Assembly: GCA_013339765.2 (NCBI GenBank)
Contig: CM023449.1
Coordinates: forward strand, 35,666,353-35,730,352
Direction: 5' to 3'
Origin: Haemaphysalis longicornis
Taxonomy: Eukaryota; Arthropoda; Arachnida; Ixodida; Ixodidae
DNA length: 64,000 bases
The notes under the pieces were generated by a model, which was not told the DNA's origin, searched no databases, and worked only from the letters and a program-made list of their open reading frames with translations. Positions 1 through 11,127 of this stretch are shown here, piece by piece. Both the position numbers and the translations under genes were made by a program. Position 1 is the first letter of the stretch; every line of letters begins with the position of its first letter.

Positions 1-278
1 CAACGCTGTCAAAGCTAGCGCCCTTGTTTGCGCTGTGTGCTTCCGCGACCAAAAGTAGTGGGTTGCTTGCGGTGCGCCAGATACAATAAATGCTTCGCCG
101 GCAACCTTAAAGCATAAATATTTATCATCAGCTTGACAAAAAAACGCCCGTGTTGCCGGACAAACGATCGAAATATGCGAGTTTGTATTTTATGTTTGTC
201 GCTTTCGTATCAGGTTTTCCCTCTCCGCGCAACCTTGAACGCCGTTTTTTGTTTACTCTTTGAGGCAGCGTTGAAAAA

Positions 279-836
279 ATGGCGTCCAGCTCTCGGGCTT
301 CGACCACGTCTCCTGTACGTATTTTTTCGAGGGTTTGCGCATCAAAGTTGTCAAAGAACGCCAAGCAAGTAATTGCAAATGTGTGCGCCCGTACCAGGGT
401 GCGTTTCCCGGTGAAATCTGTGCAGGAAGTACTGAGTGTTGTGAGCGAGGACACCGGAGTATCTCACCGTACCGTGGCGAAATTGAAGGCGGAGTGTCTG
501 CGTGGGAATTTGGTGTCTCCAAAGAGAAGACCTCGCGACGTGACGATATCAAGCACGCGGACCGTCAAGCATGACAGCTTCACAGTCCATGCCATCCGTC
601 TGAATGTGAAGAGCATGTACGCCAAGAGGGAGATCCCGACACTGGACAGTGTGCGAAAGGCTGTCCACGAAGACGACGACTTGCCGAACTTCACGAAAAC
701 CACCTTGTGGAGGTTAATGAAGGACATGGGCTTCACCTATGATAGGAGAATACGGAATCTTGGCATCATTGTCTGGCGCCGCAGGTACCTGCGGGCGATC
801 AAGGAATTCGAAGGCAGGGCAGGGGGGAATCGTTGA
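279..836 (+). pseudogene. 5' part of a DDE-type DNA transposase ORF (truncated)
   Basis: A 185-residue ORF opens with a Ser-rich start (MASSSR) followed by a helix-turn-helix-like N-terminal half: a VQEVLSVVSEDTGVSHRTV region at about residues 48-66, then a basic KRRPRD linker near residue 83. The motif IVWRRRYLRAIKEF (about 164-177) is one I associate with the segment just before the first catalytic Asp in a group of arthropod DDE-superfamily transposases. The reading frame stops right after this motif, so the catalytic DDE half is missing and the product cannot transpose DNA. The sequence downstream (837-1202) does not resemble a catalytic domain and ends with AATAAA at 1197-1202, suggesting an internal deletion or a chimeric copy. 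The family assignment rests on remembered motifs only; I am fairly sure it is transposon-derived and less sure of the superfamily. Confidence 0.55.
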
Positions 837-1202
837 TGAACTTCCCAGCAATGTGTGTCCTGTCAGTAGTGGCGGCTTTGTTCACGAGGGTCAACTGGTA
901 GAGCTGGAGCGTGGACACCTTTCTATCCAGCCTGCTCGCGCTTCTTCATGCTGCGCCGATTCCCCGAAAAGGCTTTGTTACCGCGACAAAGCAACTGTGT
1001 TTCCTCGTCGTGTGGTTTGTTTGTGGAGTTTAACGTCACCAAGTGACCCGTGCTATGAAAGACACTACTCCTGTTCGGTCGTGAAGTGTATACAGCTGGA
1101 GCAGTCATATAACCTCTGCAAAAACTGGGTGGGAGAAAGGAAGGAAAGTAAGAAGTCGGAACCCACCAGGAAATCGACCAGAGGTGCTCTTCTATAAATA
1201 AA
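837..1202 (+). other. Tail of the truncated transposon copy, with polyadenylation signal
   Basis: This stretch follows the transposase fragment directly. It is open in one plus-strand frame (739-1197), but the translation has no domain I recognise. AATAAA lies at 1197-1202 and is followed by a T-rich stretch. It may be the 3' end of the transposon transcript after an internal deletion. Confidence 0.3.
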
Positions 1203-2154
1203 GTTTGTTTTTTAAACCGCGAAAGTCAGCCTCCTCTTGGAATATTTGTGTATGACACACAATCCGTATTGCCCCTGTATGCATTTATGTATGGCAACAA
1301 ATCTCCAACTCATGAGCTAGTACTGTTATTTGTCACAGCATTAACCTATACCATAGACATTTCCTTGACACAGAAAAACGGGCCATATCAGGGTTCCGTA
1401 TGTAAAAACAATTGACCTATCCATGATTGTCTTGCGAATAAGTGCCTAGCTTAAAGAGCTCTTTCTCCAATCACAAAAGAAAATATAACTCTTGCTTCCG
1501 GGGTGAAATATTGCAGTGAAGAAATAAATAAATCACGCACAAGAATTCACAAAAATGTTGCATATATTCGGACTGGAAAGGGGCGAATAACAAATTTAAA
1601 AATATATATTATGCGTTTCTGTGCCAGAAATCAGTATTCTAAGGTACAGAAATCTGCTTTCTGTCCTTTCCCATGAATAACAAATGATACGTTATTCGCA
1701 CCAAGAGCTTCGGGCTACTCCAGAGTGCAGTGCCAAAGTCGTTCCAAACTGTTTCGGTAAAAAACTGAACCCGTTGCTCTGCTGGCGGCACGGTATAATC
1801 AATAACATGCTGAGTGTGTTAAGAGAGGCCCATAAAGAAGTGATCGTCAGGGCAACGGCAAAAACGAAAGCTGAAAGTGAACACCTGTTGGTAATTCACC
1901 CTGGTTAGAGCAGCTGTGCTAAATAATTAATGAATTAACGTGTTTTTCTTACACAAAGTTCTCGCTAGAATCAAACGAGGTAGCTGACAATGGTATAGAA
2001 TCGCGACAAAATAGCAAATTGCTGGTGAAACATCGGTTAATGCATTCCAGAACCCATACGTGCAGTTCATTTCCGCATGCGCGTGGTTTGGGAACGAAAT
2101 AAGAATTTAGCAATTGAACTCGCAGAAGATGTGATAAAAGAAAAAAAGAAACGG
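1203..2154. other. AT-rich intergenic sequence, nothing recognised
   Basis: No ORF longer than 74 residues, no clear repeat copy elsewhere in the window, and no RNA gene were seen here. Confidence 0.5.
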
Positions 2155-2240
2155 TCGGAACCGCGTTTCGAACCCATGTACTTCAAAGATTCAGCGGCCT
2201 TCTCTCCAGAGCGACGCGTTAGACCACTCGGCTACAAAAC
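2155..2240 (-). repeat. tRNA-like sequence (probable SINE head)
   Basis: On the minus strand an A-box-like TAGCCGAGTGGTCTAACGCG is followed about 40 nt later by a B-box-like GGGTTCGAAACGC. The bases that should form the acceptor stem do not pair, so this is not a functional tRNA gene. It is best read as a pseudo-tRNA or the head of a tRNA-derived SINE different from the Ruka-like family. Confidence 0.45.
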
Positions 2241-2565
2241 AGCGGCGGAGTGATACACCTCCTTTCTTGCGGACTACTTGTGTAGCCTTCACAGCGTTGC
2301 ACTTGATGTATGAAACGGAGTATAGTGCGCGGCAATAAATTTTTGCTCCGCATCTAACCACCTTCTTCAAACCGCGTTTCCAACCATACATCTCCTACTA
2401 CACGCCCCTGCAACTGTTCTGCCTGACACAAACCTAACATAACTTATCGCCTAGTATGTAGCTGACCTGGTATCATCTCGGAAGCAACCAGGAACGCATG
2501 GTCGTCCAATCAAGCGCAGCGCCGTTGGTGCCTTTCTGGTATGTATAACTCTTGATTCAGTGAAC

Positions 2566-2990
2566 GGTGGCTTTTTAACACGAAGGGGTTTTATTCCGGG
2601 ATACACAGAATTCACTGACGTCATATCCGTCACGGAAATGACGCCAGTACAACGAAGCAAACGGCCTGTAAAGGGTGCACCGCTGCACACAGGGCATTCT
2701 TGCGGGGAAGCAACCTTTAGTACTAAGGACAACGTTATACTTGGGTTTGTTCGTTTTCGGGTTTTATATTTTAACACGACAGTGTTTTCTGCCGGGATAC
2801 ACTAATTTTTCACTGACGTCATATCCCTCACGCGAATGACGCCAGTAAACCTTTGCCGAAGCAACCCGCCAGCAGGACGTTGCTCGCCAAGCGTACCCAC
2901 ACGACAACCGCCGACTTGCAAATCATGCACAGCAGCAGATTTCGCTGCACATTTCACTTTAGTGTTTTACCGATTCCTATGACAGAGGAA
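2566..2990 (+). repeat. CRE-octamer repeat, copy 1
   Basis: This stretch matches the reverse complement of 37833-38275 over almost its full length. It holds two related sub-units about 198 bp apart. Each has a GTTTT-rich lead, a GGGATAC block, and a perfect TGACGTCA palindrome (2616-2623 and 2814-2821) followed by a second TGACGCCA-like half site. A reading frame is shared between copies over the first sub-unit. The function is unknown; it looks like an interspersed repeat with cAMP-response-element-like sites. Confidence 0.7.
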
Positions 2991-3285
2991 TAAACATAAT
3001 TTTTGGCATTACAGAGGAGGTGTTACTTGGACGAGGGTGTGGAATTTTTCGGGGCCCTAAACTCTTCTGGACACACCGCACTCTGTTGCATATTCCCCGA
3101 AGGGAGTAGCACCTCCTGGGGAACGTCTACTGCAATTGGTGAGGGTCGTTTACTCCTCGCAGTATAGCACTCGTCTGGCGTGTCGTTCTCGACGTCGGTG
3201 GAGCATGCACACAGTCCCGCGTGAACTGTGTCGACTATTTTGTTTAACTGAAGAATCATTGCAGTACGGCCAGCCCGGCGTATTT

Positions 3286-3321
3286 CCAAACGCTTCGCTG
3301 CACAGAGCACCCTGGTGACAT
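3286..3321 (-). repeat. Inverted partial copy of the 133-bp tandem unit
   Basis: Read on the minus strand, these 36 bases match the GGGTGCTCTGTGCAGCGAAG core of the tandem units at 3719-3984 with about three mismatches. Confidence 0.65.
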
Positions 3322-3489
3322 GTCTGCTCGCGCGATGGAGAACGGTAATTCAACGTGGTCATTGGCTGAGCCCCAAACTTAAAGCGACCTAAAATATACC
3401 AAATCAGCATATTAACAAAAATCACGTGTAGATTGAAGATGAGAAAAAATCAAATTTAGAAAAAAATACGCAATGGAAAAATAATTAAG

Positions 3490-3560
3490 ACATAGTCATG
3501 CGGGGGCTCGAACCCAAGCCGTCAGCGCCAGTACTCAGTGCTACAGTCGAGGCTACAGTC
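3490..3560 (-). repeat. tRNA-like sequence (probable SINE head)
   Basis: On the minus strand a B-box-like GGGTTCGAGCCCC lies about 45 nt after a weak A-box-like region. No convincing cloverleaf can be drawn. The short direct repeat CTACAGTCGAGG at 3540-3565 overlaps it. Confidence 0.3.
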
Positions 3561-3718
3561 GAGGCTACAGAGGCTACAGAGCCAGAACGTTTTTTTTCTT
3601 TATTCCACATTGAACAAACAGTCACGTCAATGTCTACGATTCTGGTTTAAAACACATCAGTGTCGGTTTAAAACCCGCTCACAGACCCAGAACGCTGGGT
3701 TTCTTTTAGCAGGAGCTC

Positions 3719-3984
3719 AAAAGAAAAGCGCGCGCAGTGCATCACACATGTCACGTGGGTGCTCTGTGCAGCGAAGCGTTTGTAAACACGTGTACGGGCA
3801 ACGGTGCGTAGGTCTGAGTGAGCTGTGAGGGGCTCTCAAGACAAAATATCCAAAAGAAAAGCGCGCGCAGTGCATCATACATGTCACGTGGGTGCTCTGT
3901 GCAGCGAAGCGTTTGTAAACACGTATACGGGCAACGGTGCGTAGGTCTGAGTGAGCTGTGAGGGGCTTTCAAGACAAAATATAA
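3719..3984. repeat. 133-bp tandem duplication (two units)
   Basis: The units 3719-3851 and 3852-3984 are identical except for about three single-base changes, so the duplication is recent or homogenised. Each unit contains a CACGTG E-box palindrome and the GGGTGCTCTGTGCAGCGAAG block that recurs inverted at 3286-3321. Confidence 0.9.
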
Positions 3985-4194
3985 CTGCCCAACTTGAAAT
4001 AACTAAGCTTTCGGTAGCTCACTCAGCTTCACCCCAGCCACGAAAGATGTTTTTAACACAAAAAACGCAAGAAATATTAATAGAACCTTCAAATATCCCG
4101 CCAAAGAAGGTGGTATTGGCAGTAGCGACGTAATATTGGCCAGCGCTAAAAACATGGTAATCAGGGTGCTAAATGTAGCTAGCATTCTAGTCAA

Positions 4195-4243
4195 TCTATT
4201 CTATTCTATTCTATTCTATTCTATTTTATTCTATTCTATTTAT
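4195..4243. repeat. (CTATT)n microsatellite
   Basis: Pentanucleotide repeat of about nine units with one imperfect unit. Confidence 0.95.
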
Positions 4244-4639
4244 TTTAAATAAATACGGTCAAACGACGTTAGAGGCCCCGGAGAAATTTTCCGCCCAGCC
4301 ATGTTTCTTATTCACTGTCTTAGATCGTCGGCCATCAATAGCTCAAACAAGAATTTATTACGCCTGTTGAAAACCAGGAAGCAGGCGCGTGTTATAGGAG
4401 CACAGGTTTAGTACAACCCTCTAGCGGATAGCGTCATTCGATCGATGGAGAAGACGTCAGGAGCGTCGCTGCCCGCGCCGTGGCTGCTGGCCTCTTCGCT
4501 TCTGTGTCGTCTTCTTCACAACAATGCCACATTGCGTAACAGGCGCTGGGCCAGCCAAACAGTACGTATAAGGCTGGCTTTATATGGCTTAATTTATGGA
4601 TACGGAATGAGCTTTGCGACTGAGTCAGGAGCCTCGAGA

Positions 4640-4815
4640 CGATGCGGTAGCTAAATCGGTCGACCCAAAGTGATTCCGGCGGGCGTGCACGCTTTACATG
4701 AACGAACGCTGCAAAACCTGACAAACTCGCGCGAATTTCCACATTTTTAGGGACCGTTTCTCGCTTGATAAGAACAATGTCTCGGAGATGACAAGACCTG
4801 TTTGGGTCGTGTGTG
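4640..4815 (-). pseudogene. BEL/Pao retrotransposon integrase C-terminal remnant
   Basis: Minus-strand reading gives LRDIVLIKRETVPK, the start of the basic C-terminal domain that follows the integrase core in BEL/Pao polyproteins. A frame change follows directly: the expected Trp-Lys-x-Ala-Arg motif appears only in the neighbouring frame. A second break separates this from a later segment resembling the conserved Arg-Pro-Ile...Arg-Leu-Glu end of pol. Sequence further along the minus strand, down to about 4434, includes a TATATAAA-like box and could be part of an LTR, but no LTR pair was found. With the protease remnant at 5624-6377 this suggests one badly deleted element. It is non-functional. 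Confidence 0.5.
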
Positions 4816-4859
4816 TGTGGCACAGTTCGCCTATTTATTCACGTCGCCATCTGTCCAAC

Positions 4860-5623
4860 TGTGCGTTAAGCAAATGTTCTCGATGTGAACAAAAGATATT
4901 TGGCTAACTGATGGACACACATCTTCCCCGCAGTGTTTCGATACTTTTGTCGTATTCGAAATCGCTAATAATGTCGGTGTTGGCAGTCGCTAATGCAAGA
5001 AAGAGCGGTCCATTCCTTCGAAGTGAGCTTTGTAAACGCTGATGGGCACAGGTGTCTCTGGAAAGTGAGACCGTTCGATTCTTCTCCCAAGACAGTGTCT
5101 CCATGCGTTGACGTCGACTACATCTCCGCTACCCTATATGAAAAAAAAAAAGGATTTCCGCGGTTTTACCGCGTGTTTACCCTAATTTTGCGATCATAAG
5201 CTCACGCAGATTCTAAGCACCCTCCATTACTTTCGGAAAATAAATTCGGAAAAACGTTTGCGTGCGAATCTAAGCACCTACTTATCTGAGCAACCATAGC
5301 AAGTTGGATTTCCGACGCGCGTGGAAGTGGGTTAATGAGGGTGACTGAATATGAGAGCTAAGGCGTGGTTTCACTGTCTGTACCTATCTTTTTCTTTGAA
5401 TGTTTGCCTTTAAAACATTATTCTAGGCGCCCTTCTCGTCGAGATACGGCTGCGGAAAAAAGTGGCGGGGGGATTAATTTAGGTTTTTCGAAGCAAAGCC
5501 TCCCCCTCACTTTGGGTATCGCGATCATCGAAAAAAAAAACGGGGTGCTCAGAATCGAGTATACGGTACCATATAAGCAGCTCCATCTGGTCAGATTCTC
5601 GTTTTGAAATCCTGGTTTTAGTA
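4860..5623. other. Unassigned sequence between BEL/Pao remnants
   Basis: No recognisable reverse transcriptase or integrase core was seen on the minus strand, although this is where those domains would lie if the flanking remnants belong to one element. Short poly-A and poly-T runs are present. Confidence 0.4.
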
Positions 5624-6377
5624 CTAGCTTGCGCTTTGAGCTTCAAGATTTCCACAAGCCCCATACATCTCGGTAGTCTCAGAGTTCATGACGATCCGGA
5701 CGCCACGGCAATTCAACATGGTTGCATACGCTTCTTTTAGGCGCTGTTTCAGGGAAAGCTTTAACAACCTTGTAATTTCCTTCGGGAAGTTGTGCCTTAT
5801 CGCTGATACTGATATTCTGAGGCTTGATAAACGCCTCAATCTTCTCGTACTTGCACTCTTCCCATGCCAAGTGAAAGCTTCCAACTTTTCGGGAATAGAA
5901 GATTGGCGAGCTGAATGTCGCATCTCCTGCACCGTCCACCCAAAGACTGTTTTCACAGCAGTGAAATTTTTCTTAAGGCGATGAAAGTCTCCTATCACGA
6001 ATCAATAGAAATAGAAAAGCGAAGCAGGAGAAGTCGGCGAAGGGCATCGCGTTGGCATCGAGATGCTGTAGAATTGATAGTTCCGTCAACCGAGACAGGT
6101 CATTACGTATCTCGGGAACTTCGGTGGCCTCTATTTCAAACCCGCAATGGTCGCACTGGCTGCACACGGTAAATTGTACTATTTTGTACCGTTTCCGAAG
6201 AAAGGAGGAGCTTCCGAAACGGGCAGTTTTCGCCCGCTCCTCGGCGAGTACCTTCACTAGTAGGTTTTTTTTTTTTTTCGACGGCGGTTCCGTTATGCAT
6301 GTACGCTGACTGCCTCCGTCAAGCAACAGTATCACCAGGTGTTTGGCAGCTGCCCCCGTGGTCCCCACATGTGCCAC
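5624..6377 (-). pseudogene. BEL/Pao retrotransposon aspartic-protease region, frameshifted
   Basis: The minus-strand frame 6377-5973 contains VILLLDGGSQRTCI, a retroviral-type aspartic protease signature with the DSG-like active site written DGG. This is followed by KIVQFTVCSQ and EIEATEVPEIRNDL, the spacing I expect for BEL/Pao protease domains. The next segments continue in other frames: LKKNFTAVKTVFGWTVQ in 5998-5624, then VELPWRPDRHEL in 5939-5679. These correspond to the stretch between protease and reverse transcriptase. At least two frameshifts and an A-rich insertion (minus-strand poly-Lys) break it, so no working product is expected. The family call is confident; subfamily unknown. 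Confidence 0.65.
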
Positions 6378-7908
6378 AGTAGATTAATTGCGGAAAAGTA
6401 TCCGGGAATTCGCCACTGCTGAATCTGTTTTCCCCAAAATCTTCAATGTTTATTGTGAAGTTTGCGATAAAATTGGTGTCATTGTTATCGGAACAAGTCA
6501 GTCGTTTGTGTTTTGTCTTTATAGCCCCTTGAATGTTGAGGCGCTACTTGTGCAGCACGTCCTCGACCACGCCGGCTCCTGTTTGGGCCCTATTTATAAA
6601 AACCTGAGCTCATTTGGGAGTCCCCTTTGGGAGAGGCTGCTCGTAGCATGCACTTCAGTGCAATAGAAATATTCGCGCCGCTGACATTAATCCCAATTCT
6701 GTCAACCACTATGGATCTGGGGAAAACACACGCTAAGTTCTGGTATTGATTAGGAAGTTAATACTTTCTAGAGAACAGCGAAGGAGATCTCCTTCCCGCG
6801 TGAACAAGTGTAGTTCTATCGTCAATGATGTGAAGTGTTTTCGACGTAGCCTGATCGGTTGTGTCAGCGCTTGACATTTGTCAAAGGTCGAAGCTCTCTC
6901 AACACCATGTCAATGCTCCCTCTTAACAAGCGAACATTAAACATCAAACAACTATCCGAATAGGGCTAAGCATTTAGACATCAATCCCTCTAAATGACAA
7001 CTCTTAACCGAATTACTTTGCAATAAAATGACGGCCTGCTAGGCAAGCTTGGTCTTCAGCTGTTGATACTCAACAGCCTAATTTAATTTTACGTCAGGGG
7101 CCTTTCGCCACCGGATTGGCGTAATCCTATTATACGGCAAGCGAGCCCGAAAAATTTTCATTTTTGTGGCACAGCTGTAATTTGGTTGAACGAAGTGGAA
7201 GTGCATGTTTGTTTGGTTTGCCTGCAAAGCCTATCAAAGCAAATTTTTACTCAATTTACTCATCTCCACATGGCGAATAGCTGTTGAGGCCGTAGGTCAC
7301 GGAAAGCAGTACTTCTTTTTGTACTTTAAAAGATGATTATTGTTCGAAAATCGTCTCAATGTACCATTTCCTTCTTGACGATCGAAGAAGGAACACAAAT
7401 GCGTGGGCCCGAGATACCCATTCAGCGGCGCTATAAAATGGTTTACTTTTTTTTTAAATCTCAAAGACTTTCAGAACGTACTCAACAAACACATCCACTA
7501 CTCAGAATAGGGGTCACGAACTACCCCAGCCAAAAATTGCTGCTTCATGCCCGCCAGACAACTTTCAAGCTTGCTCGAAAGATAATTCTCTCTTCACCCA
7601 TATTGGCGTTCTTCGAGCGCTCAAATGACGTCAGTAAAGCGATGAAACGGCTATTGGACGACTTCATTTCCGTTGCAGCAATAAGCGCATTCGGCGACTA
7701 AAAGACGATTACAGTGCTGGTGGACGAAAAGCAGAGAGGGGAACAGTGCCTAGGCCAGCAACCACCTGCAACAGGAAAAACAAAAAGTATTTTGTGCCCG
7801 CCCTCAGATCAGCGCTAGCATTAAACGAAGAGTATAAAACAAAGATGTATTAGTTTTTTCTTCGTAAGACGCCATGTCATCACCCGGTTTCCAAGGCGAT
7901 GCCACCAG
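6378..7908. other. Intergenic sequence without recognised genes
   Basis: The longest frame is 122 residues at 7333-7701 on the plus strand. It has no recognised domain and ordinary AT-rich composition. A perfect TGACGTCA octamer occurs at 7626-7633, outside the CRE repeat family. Confidence 0.45.

Positions 7909-7993
<85 letters not shown>
7909..7993. repeat. (AATC)n microsatellite
   Basis: About 21 perfect tetranucleotide units. No SINE body abuts it, unlike the tract at 52624-52860. The block AGAAACCGGTT recurs about 100 bp apart just downstream (near 8002 and 8104). Confidence 0.95.
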
Positions 7994-7995
<2 letters not shown>

Positions 7996-8449
7996 CTCGC
8001 AGAAACCGGTTACCAGACCCACCAATACAAAGCGAAGTGGTTTCGTGCCGGTAGAGTCACTACGGTTCCTAGATATAGTAACTCTAGCAGCTGGTCTCCT
8101 TACAGAAACCGGTTCTCATACCCACCCTTAAAGGACGCAGTGATCTTGCAAGTTTGAGTTTTCCTCTCTCCTGCTAGGTAAGGGAGAAGGCAGAGAGCCT
8201 CCCACTGTGCTCTGACGTTTAGCTAACGATTCGTTTTCGCGGAGTGTAGAATTTGCGCGGCGACGGCGCAGCCGTTCTCATGCGAGCGCCCGTTGACATT
8301 CGATCTGACACGAGAGAACCACAGCGCCGCTGTCTCAGTAGATTTCCCACTGGGTGGATGTGGGTTTAATTTTCTTACTTTCATGCTAGTAAAAACACCC
8401 ACACAGAATATTGCATACCCACTGGGAAGCGCGTACTTTCTGTAGAGTA

Positions 8450-8690
8450 CCCGCCGCGGTGGCTCAGTGGCTAAGGCGTTGCGCTGCTGAGCACGAGGTC
8501 GCGGGTTCGATTCCCGGCCGCGGCGGCCGCTTTTCTGGTGGAGGCGAAAGGCAAAAACGCCCGTGTGTACGAGATTTCGGCGCACGTTAAAGATCCCCAG
8601 GTGGTCAAAATTAATCCGGAGCCCTCCACTACGGCGCGCCTCATCGCCTGTGTTGCGTCGGCGCGTTAAACCCTACAATCAATCAATAAA
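8450..8690 (+). repeat. Ruka-like tRNA-derived SINE, full length
   Basis: The head carries an A box (TGGCTCAGTGGCTAAGG) and a B box (GCGGGTTCGATTCCC), the internal RNA polymerase III promoter. The body continues with the AACGCCCGTGTGTACGAG and AATTAATCCGGAGCCCTCC blocks shared by five other copies here, and the tail is CAATCAATCAATAAA. Such elements are copied by LINE machinery. No clear target duplication was found around this copy. Confidence 0.9.
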
Positions 8691-9639
8691 ATCCACTTGA
8701 TGATCATGCGAGGGGTTGCTGGGTGTGGAACCGATGACTCGTGCGTCGCAGCAACACCGACGTGCGCCTGTGGAACCATTTAGCTCTGGGGCGATTGGTG
8801 ACGCTTCGCCGGAGCCGCTTGATAAATATGCAGGTGTCACATAATGCGAATACCGTTTGTGTGTCATTGAAGCAGCAGTAAGCATGATAAGCTATTCCCA
8901 GACATCCAGGAAAGCTAAGAATAACCAGCTGAACCTTAGCTCATGCTACGTATATCCTGGCATAGCCGAGCTAAGTCACTGCTAATTTTTTTCATCATCA
9001 GGTCAACAGACTAAGCCTTATATCAGCTTCTGAGTCTGATCGCACTAATTATATTAGCACTCTAGCGAATCTTCGCAGTGTAATAGGCGTCCTATTGCAT
9101 AAACTCAGAGCATTTTAGGCACTACTGCATACAACATGCTGCGGGTGTTTTAAACTGCGAAAACGGTGATTAAACGCTTGTGCGAAACTTTTTCATCGCT
9201 GTAACGCAATCTATTTCATATAATAAGGACGTAACGCACAAAAACTGCAATCAATTATATCACCCAACGTACTAACGTGTTAATTACGTAATAACATAGA
9301 CTACCCGGGGCTCATCACTGCGTGCCTAATCTCAAAAACTATCAACCGTTTTCTTCCCTTCATTATGAAAAAAAAAACGCGGTTACGGAGAACGCAACCA
9401 CGGCCTCGTGCAGAGTGCTCCCACGCCCTAGCCACCGAGATCTCAGCACGTCATCGGAAAACCTGGGGCTCTTTGCCCCAGTCGGTCTTACGCCAGTAAT
9501 ACCTAACCACCATTCTCATCATCATTAGAAAGTCTGCGGCTGCGCCGCTGACATTGTATAGGGATAGGACGCAGTGGGCAGCGAATTTGCAAATTTCTTA
9601 ACAACTATCCGCCGTCGGCGCATGGATAAGAGGTCGCGT
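8691..9639. other. AT-rich intergenic sequence, nothing recognised
   Basis: No ORF above 68 residues and no repeat match inside the window were noticed. Confidence 0.45.
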
Positions 9640-10245
9640 GTTTTTAAGGACGATGGTATTTGTTGGGCTGCTCAAACTCTAAAATTTTGGTCTGTCAGTC
9701 TATCTGTCTGGCCCTCCATTCAGCCTTCCGGCCAGAAGTTAAAGAAAGTAGCTGAACGAGAGGTGTATATAGGCGAAACTTTTCCGAACCACTGAATCTG
9801 AAAACGCATTTCTTACTTGTCAACATCGTTCAAGAATATAAAAAAAAACATTCACCGTATTTGAAACAAAACATCAATACAAAAACGGTATTTGCAGTGT
9901 TCTTCTAAATAAATATATATGGCTGCTTGATATTTGATATAGGAAACAAAAAATACGTGTTGCAAACAATGTTCTAACCCAGAAACACAGAAAAAGTACT
10001 TGCGTTCGTCACTCGTGCCTCGTGACAGTAACAAAAGGTTCTAATAGACTGCGCGCGAGCCGTGGAACGGGGGAAAATCGAACTGACTGGAGCAAGCATC
10101 CACCGTGTTTATTGTTAGACGAGCGAGACGGGAGAGGGAAAGCGTGACAGGTGGGCGAGGGGAGAGGGATCTTCGTGGTAGTGGCGGTACCAGACTACCA
10201 TCTTTCCGCGACATTTGCAGCAAAGTAAGCAGTCACACGGGGCCA
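9640..10245 (+). repeat. Rep-A family, copy a
   Basis: The copy starts with TTTTTAAGGACGATGG and the AAATTTTGGTCTGTCAGTC block, then matches 31727-32500 in the same orientation and 11890-12628 inverted. It ends in the GACATTTGCAGCAAAGTAAGC region. No protein is encoded. It is a non-autonomous element of unknown class. Confidence 0.65.
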
Positions 10246-11127
10246 TTTTTTTTTTCTTGTAAGCGCGGCGTGGTAAAACCAAACGTCCGGCGACTACCTC
10301 GCCGGGCCTCGCGAGATACGGGTGCGCAAAGCGAGAGGAAAACGACCGTCTTCACGCAAGCGCAAGATTGCGCGGCAATCGGACGTGTTCGCGGCAATCA
10401 TTCTGCAAGTTGGACAGTTATCAACCTTGTCCCCGGCGAAGCTCTCTCTGTAGCATCACGTGCCCCGAATGGAGTGGCCAATCAAACGGGCCACGCAGAC
10501 GGCCACGGCGGGGAATCGAACGAACTGCGCCGAAAGGAACCATTTGTCACGCCGCTTTCATTATTGCCGGCAATGTGGCGACTGCGATGGTGGAGATCCA
10601 ACCCCGAGCGGAGCATAGAAGGCCTCACCACTTACCGGAGTGGCCTTAGTCTCACGTACCGATGGGCTCGACACACGCTTTCATCGGGTAACGCGTTCTG
10701 ATCTTTTGCAAACGTCGAAACTCTCCTCACAGGAACTCGTATTTACAGTTACGACGCACAGTTAAGGCTTCCTTTCCCCGGAGTCCTCGGAAGAGCAGAT
10801 GCGGCCCTTTTACTCTCTTACAGGCTGCTCCGTCGACGGGCACACGCACAGGCACATTATGAAAGTTCGTCGTAATTCCATTCATCTTCCGGCAGGGCTG
10901 TACGAAGCAGAAGTATGTCCGCGCGTCCAGAGCAGGGCGCGCAGCTGTCCTGAAACTTCGCCTCATGTGAGCTTCACGGTGAATCTCTTGACAAGATTTC
11001 ATCCACGTCAGTCTCCTACGGGATTAAAGTGTCTCCGAGTAGCCAGCACCTTCGAAGGGCAGAGCCCACCGCTTAACTAAACAAATTATACAGGGTGACC
11101 AAAATTATGTCGACAGGCTTGTTTGAA
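10246..11127. other. Moderately GC-rich intergenic sequence
   Basis: A 198-residue plus-strand frame (10105-10701) runs out of Rep-A copy a into this stretch. Its translation is Arg-rich and without recognisable motifs, so I do not call it a gene. Confidence 0.4.

Noticed and set aside
739..1197. 152-residue ORF after the transposase fragment as a separate gene
   Set aside because: No domain; starts inside the transposase frame and ends at the transposon-like polyadenylation signal.
3540..3590. CRISPR-like short repeats (CTACAGTCGAGG)
   Set aside because: Units are contiguous with no spacers, and the genome is eukaryotic.
7874..8131. ORF with repeated Asn-Gln-Ser-Ile
   Set aside because: Translation of the (AATC)n microsatellite.
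8455..8530. True tRNA gene
   Set aside because: A and B boxes are real but the sequence continues as a dispersed SINE and the acceptor stem does not pair.
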